From an uncultured Devosia sp. (GTDB taxonomy: Bacteria > Pseudomonadota > Alphaproteobacteria > Rhizobiales > Devosiaceae), in NCBI GenBank assembly GCA_934553185.1, contig CAKTFF010000183.1, positions 1 to 5,312 on the forward strand: 5,312 nucleotides of DNA. Direction: 5' to 3'. Every line of letters begins with the position of its first letter. Positions within the stretch are counted from its first letter, which is position 1. The notes under the pieces are model-generated. The model had not been told where the DNA came from and did not search any database. It worked only from the letters and a program-made list of their open reading frames with translations. Both the position numbers and the translations under genes were made by a program. This document shows, piece by piece, positions 4,569 to 5,312 of the stretch.

Positions 4569-5219
4569 ATGAAGTTCGACAGTTCCGCAAAACGATCCCC
4601 CATTGTTCGCTACAAGTTCGCCTCAGGCGACAGCGGCGAGTTTGAAGGCTACGGCTCAACCTTCGGCGGCGAGCCCGATGCGTATGGCGATGTGATTGCT
4701 CCCGGCGCTTTCACAGCAAGTCTCGCTGCGCACAAGGCGGCAGGTACGGCACCTGTGATGCTCTGGGCTCATGATCTCGCCCGCCCTATCGGCCGATGGA
4801 CTGAGATCAAGGAAGACCAGACCGGGCTTTTCCTTCGAGGCTCATGCAACATCGACACAGCCGCCGGCCGTGACGCCCTTGCTCACATCAAGGCTGGCGA
4901 CGTGACCGGCTTATCCATCGGCTACAAGATCAACGAATACAGCGTAGACGCCAAAACCGGCATTTGGACGCTGGAAGCGCTTTAACTTGTGGAGGTGTCC
5001 GTGGTGGCGGTGCCGGCCAACACTCACGCCAGGATTGGTTCAAAAGCCGAATTGGTCGATCTGCTGATCGTCAAAGGCATGTCTCGCGCAGCCGCCTCAA
5101 AAGTCGCCGCGGGCGGCTTCGACGCTCTTTCCAAGAACACGACCATAGATCGGGAGGCAGCTGCGCGGCTGGCGTCCCAGATTGATCAAGCAACCCGAAA
5201 CATTGAGAGTTTGAAATGA
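4569..5219 (+). pseudogene. HK97-family prohead protease, interrupted by an in-frame stop
   Basis: This is the serine protease (herpesvirus-assemblin fold) that trims the capsid protein's scaffolding domain during procapsid maturation. Residues 1-138 carry the family core: FEGYGSTFGGEPDAYGDVIAPGAF (25-48), MLWAHDLARPIGRW with H68, and GDVTGLSIGYK with S116. These match H65 and S115 of the HK97 protease. Codon 139 is TAA (4983-4985). The same frame then continues as LVEVSVVAVPANTHARIG, the expected final core motif with E142 in the place of HK97 E148, and goes on for 77 codons to TGA 5217-5219. With read-through the protein would be 216 residues, the usual size. As it stands the product lacks the acidic residue and last strand. 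One change (for example GAA to TAA) would explain it; sequencing error or read-through are alternatives. ATG 4569 has GAGGT at 4560-4564. The end overlaps the next gene as ATGA. Confidence 0.88.
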
Positions 5220-5312
5220 ACTTCCATCTTAAGCCCGCGTCCGTACAGGGCGCGGCACTCCACCTGATCGAGAGCGCAATGCTGCACACCAAGGACGGCG
5301 ACAGCCCTATGG
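5216..5312 (+). CDS. Start of the next head gene, probably major capsid protein (partial)
   Basis: ATG 5216 overlaps the protease stop as ATGA, and GAGAG at 5205-5209 gives a usable ribosome binding site. The frame stays open to the end of the window, giving 32 codons: it begins MNFHLKPASVQGAALHLIES and continues with a Lys/Asp-containing stretch. In HK97-type head operons the gene after the prohead protease is nearly always the major capsid protein, whose N-terminus is a helical scaffold (delta) domain removed by the protease. What is visible is compatible with a helical N-terminus but has no diagnostic capsid motif, so the identity rests on gene order. Confidence 0.55.
   Translation, partial: MNFHLKPASVQGAALHLIESAMLHTKDGDSPM

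Overview
This window looks like part of a compact, HK97-type phage-derived element in an alphaproteobacterium, most likely Hyphomicrobiales (Rhizobiales). The clues are the moderately high GC, tightly overlapping genes (ATGA and GTGA junctions), and the AlpA-like / PC4-like / winged-helix gene set that I recall from prophage-like islands in that order. That recollection has not been checked against a database. All convincing genes are on the + strand.

Layout. (1) 52-276: a small gene of unknown function with a good ribosome binding site, then a 119-bp gap with a short hairpin. (2) 396-2599: the DNA-packaging pair, terminase small and large subunits, overlapping by 4 bp and closed by a textbook intrinsic terminator at 2625-2647. 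(3) 2759-3603: a second transcription unit starting with three small nucleic-acid-binding proteins, namely an AlpA/excisionase-like winged HTH, a PC4-type single-strand DNA-binding protein, and a replication- or regulator-like winged-helix protein. (4) 3702-3801: four identical 16-bp palindromes, the most striking non-coding structure here, plausibly operators or an iteron-type origin. (5) 3830-4395: an HNH-like zinc-binding protein overlapping a small helical protein of unknown function. (6) 4396-4568: a leader with a perfect 22-bp direct repeat and a hairpin. (7) 4569-5312: head genes, an HK97-fold prohead protease and the start of the next gene, expected to be the major capsid protein.

How it might work together: the terminase pair would package DNA, the protease and capsid would build a procapsid, and the middle block (HTH, PC4, winged helix, palindromes) looks like a control and/or replication module. 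The order is unlike a standard HK97 head operon (terS-terL-portal-protease-capsid): a terminator and a regulatory/replication block sit between terL and the protease, and no portal is present there. This resembles capsid-encoding satellites (cf-PICI-like elements), but no integrase or attachment site is visible, so that is a hypothesis.

Signs of decay: the protease frame is cut by an in-frame TAA at 4983-4985, three codons before the expected catalytic glutamate; the terL 3' end may be frameshifted; and the winged-helix gene may have lost a tail that once ran through the palindrome array. The element may therefore be defective, unless these are sequencing errors.
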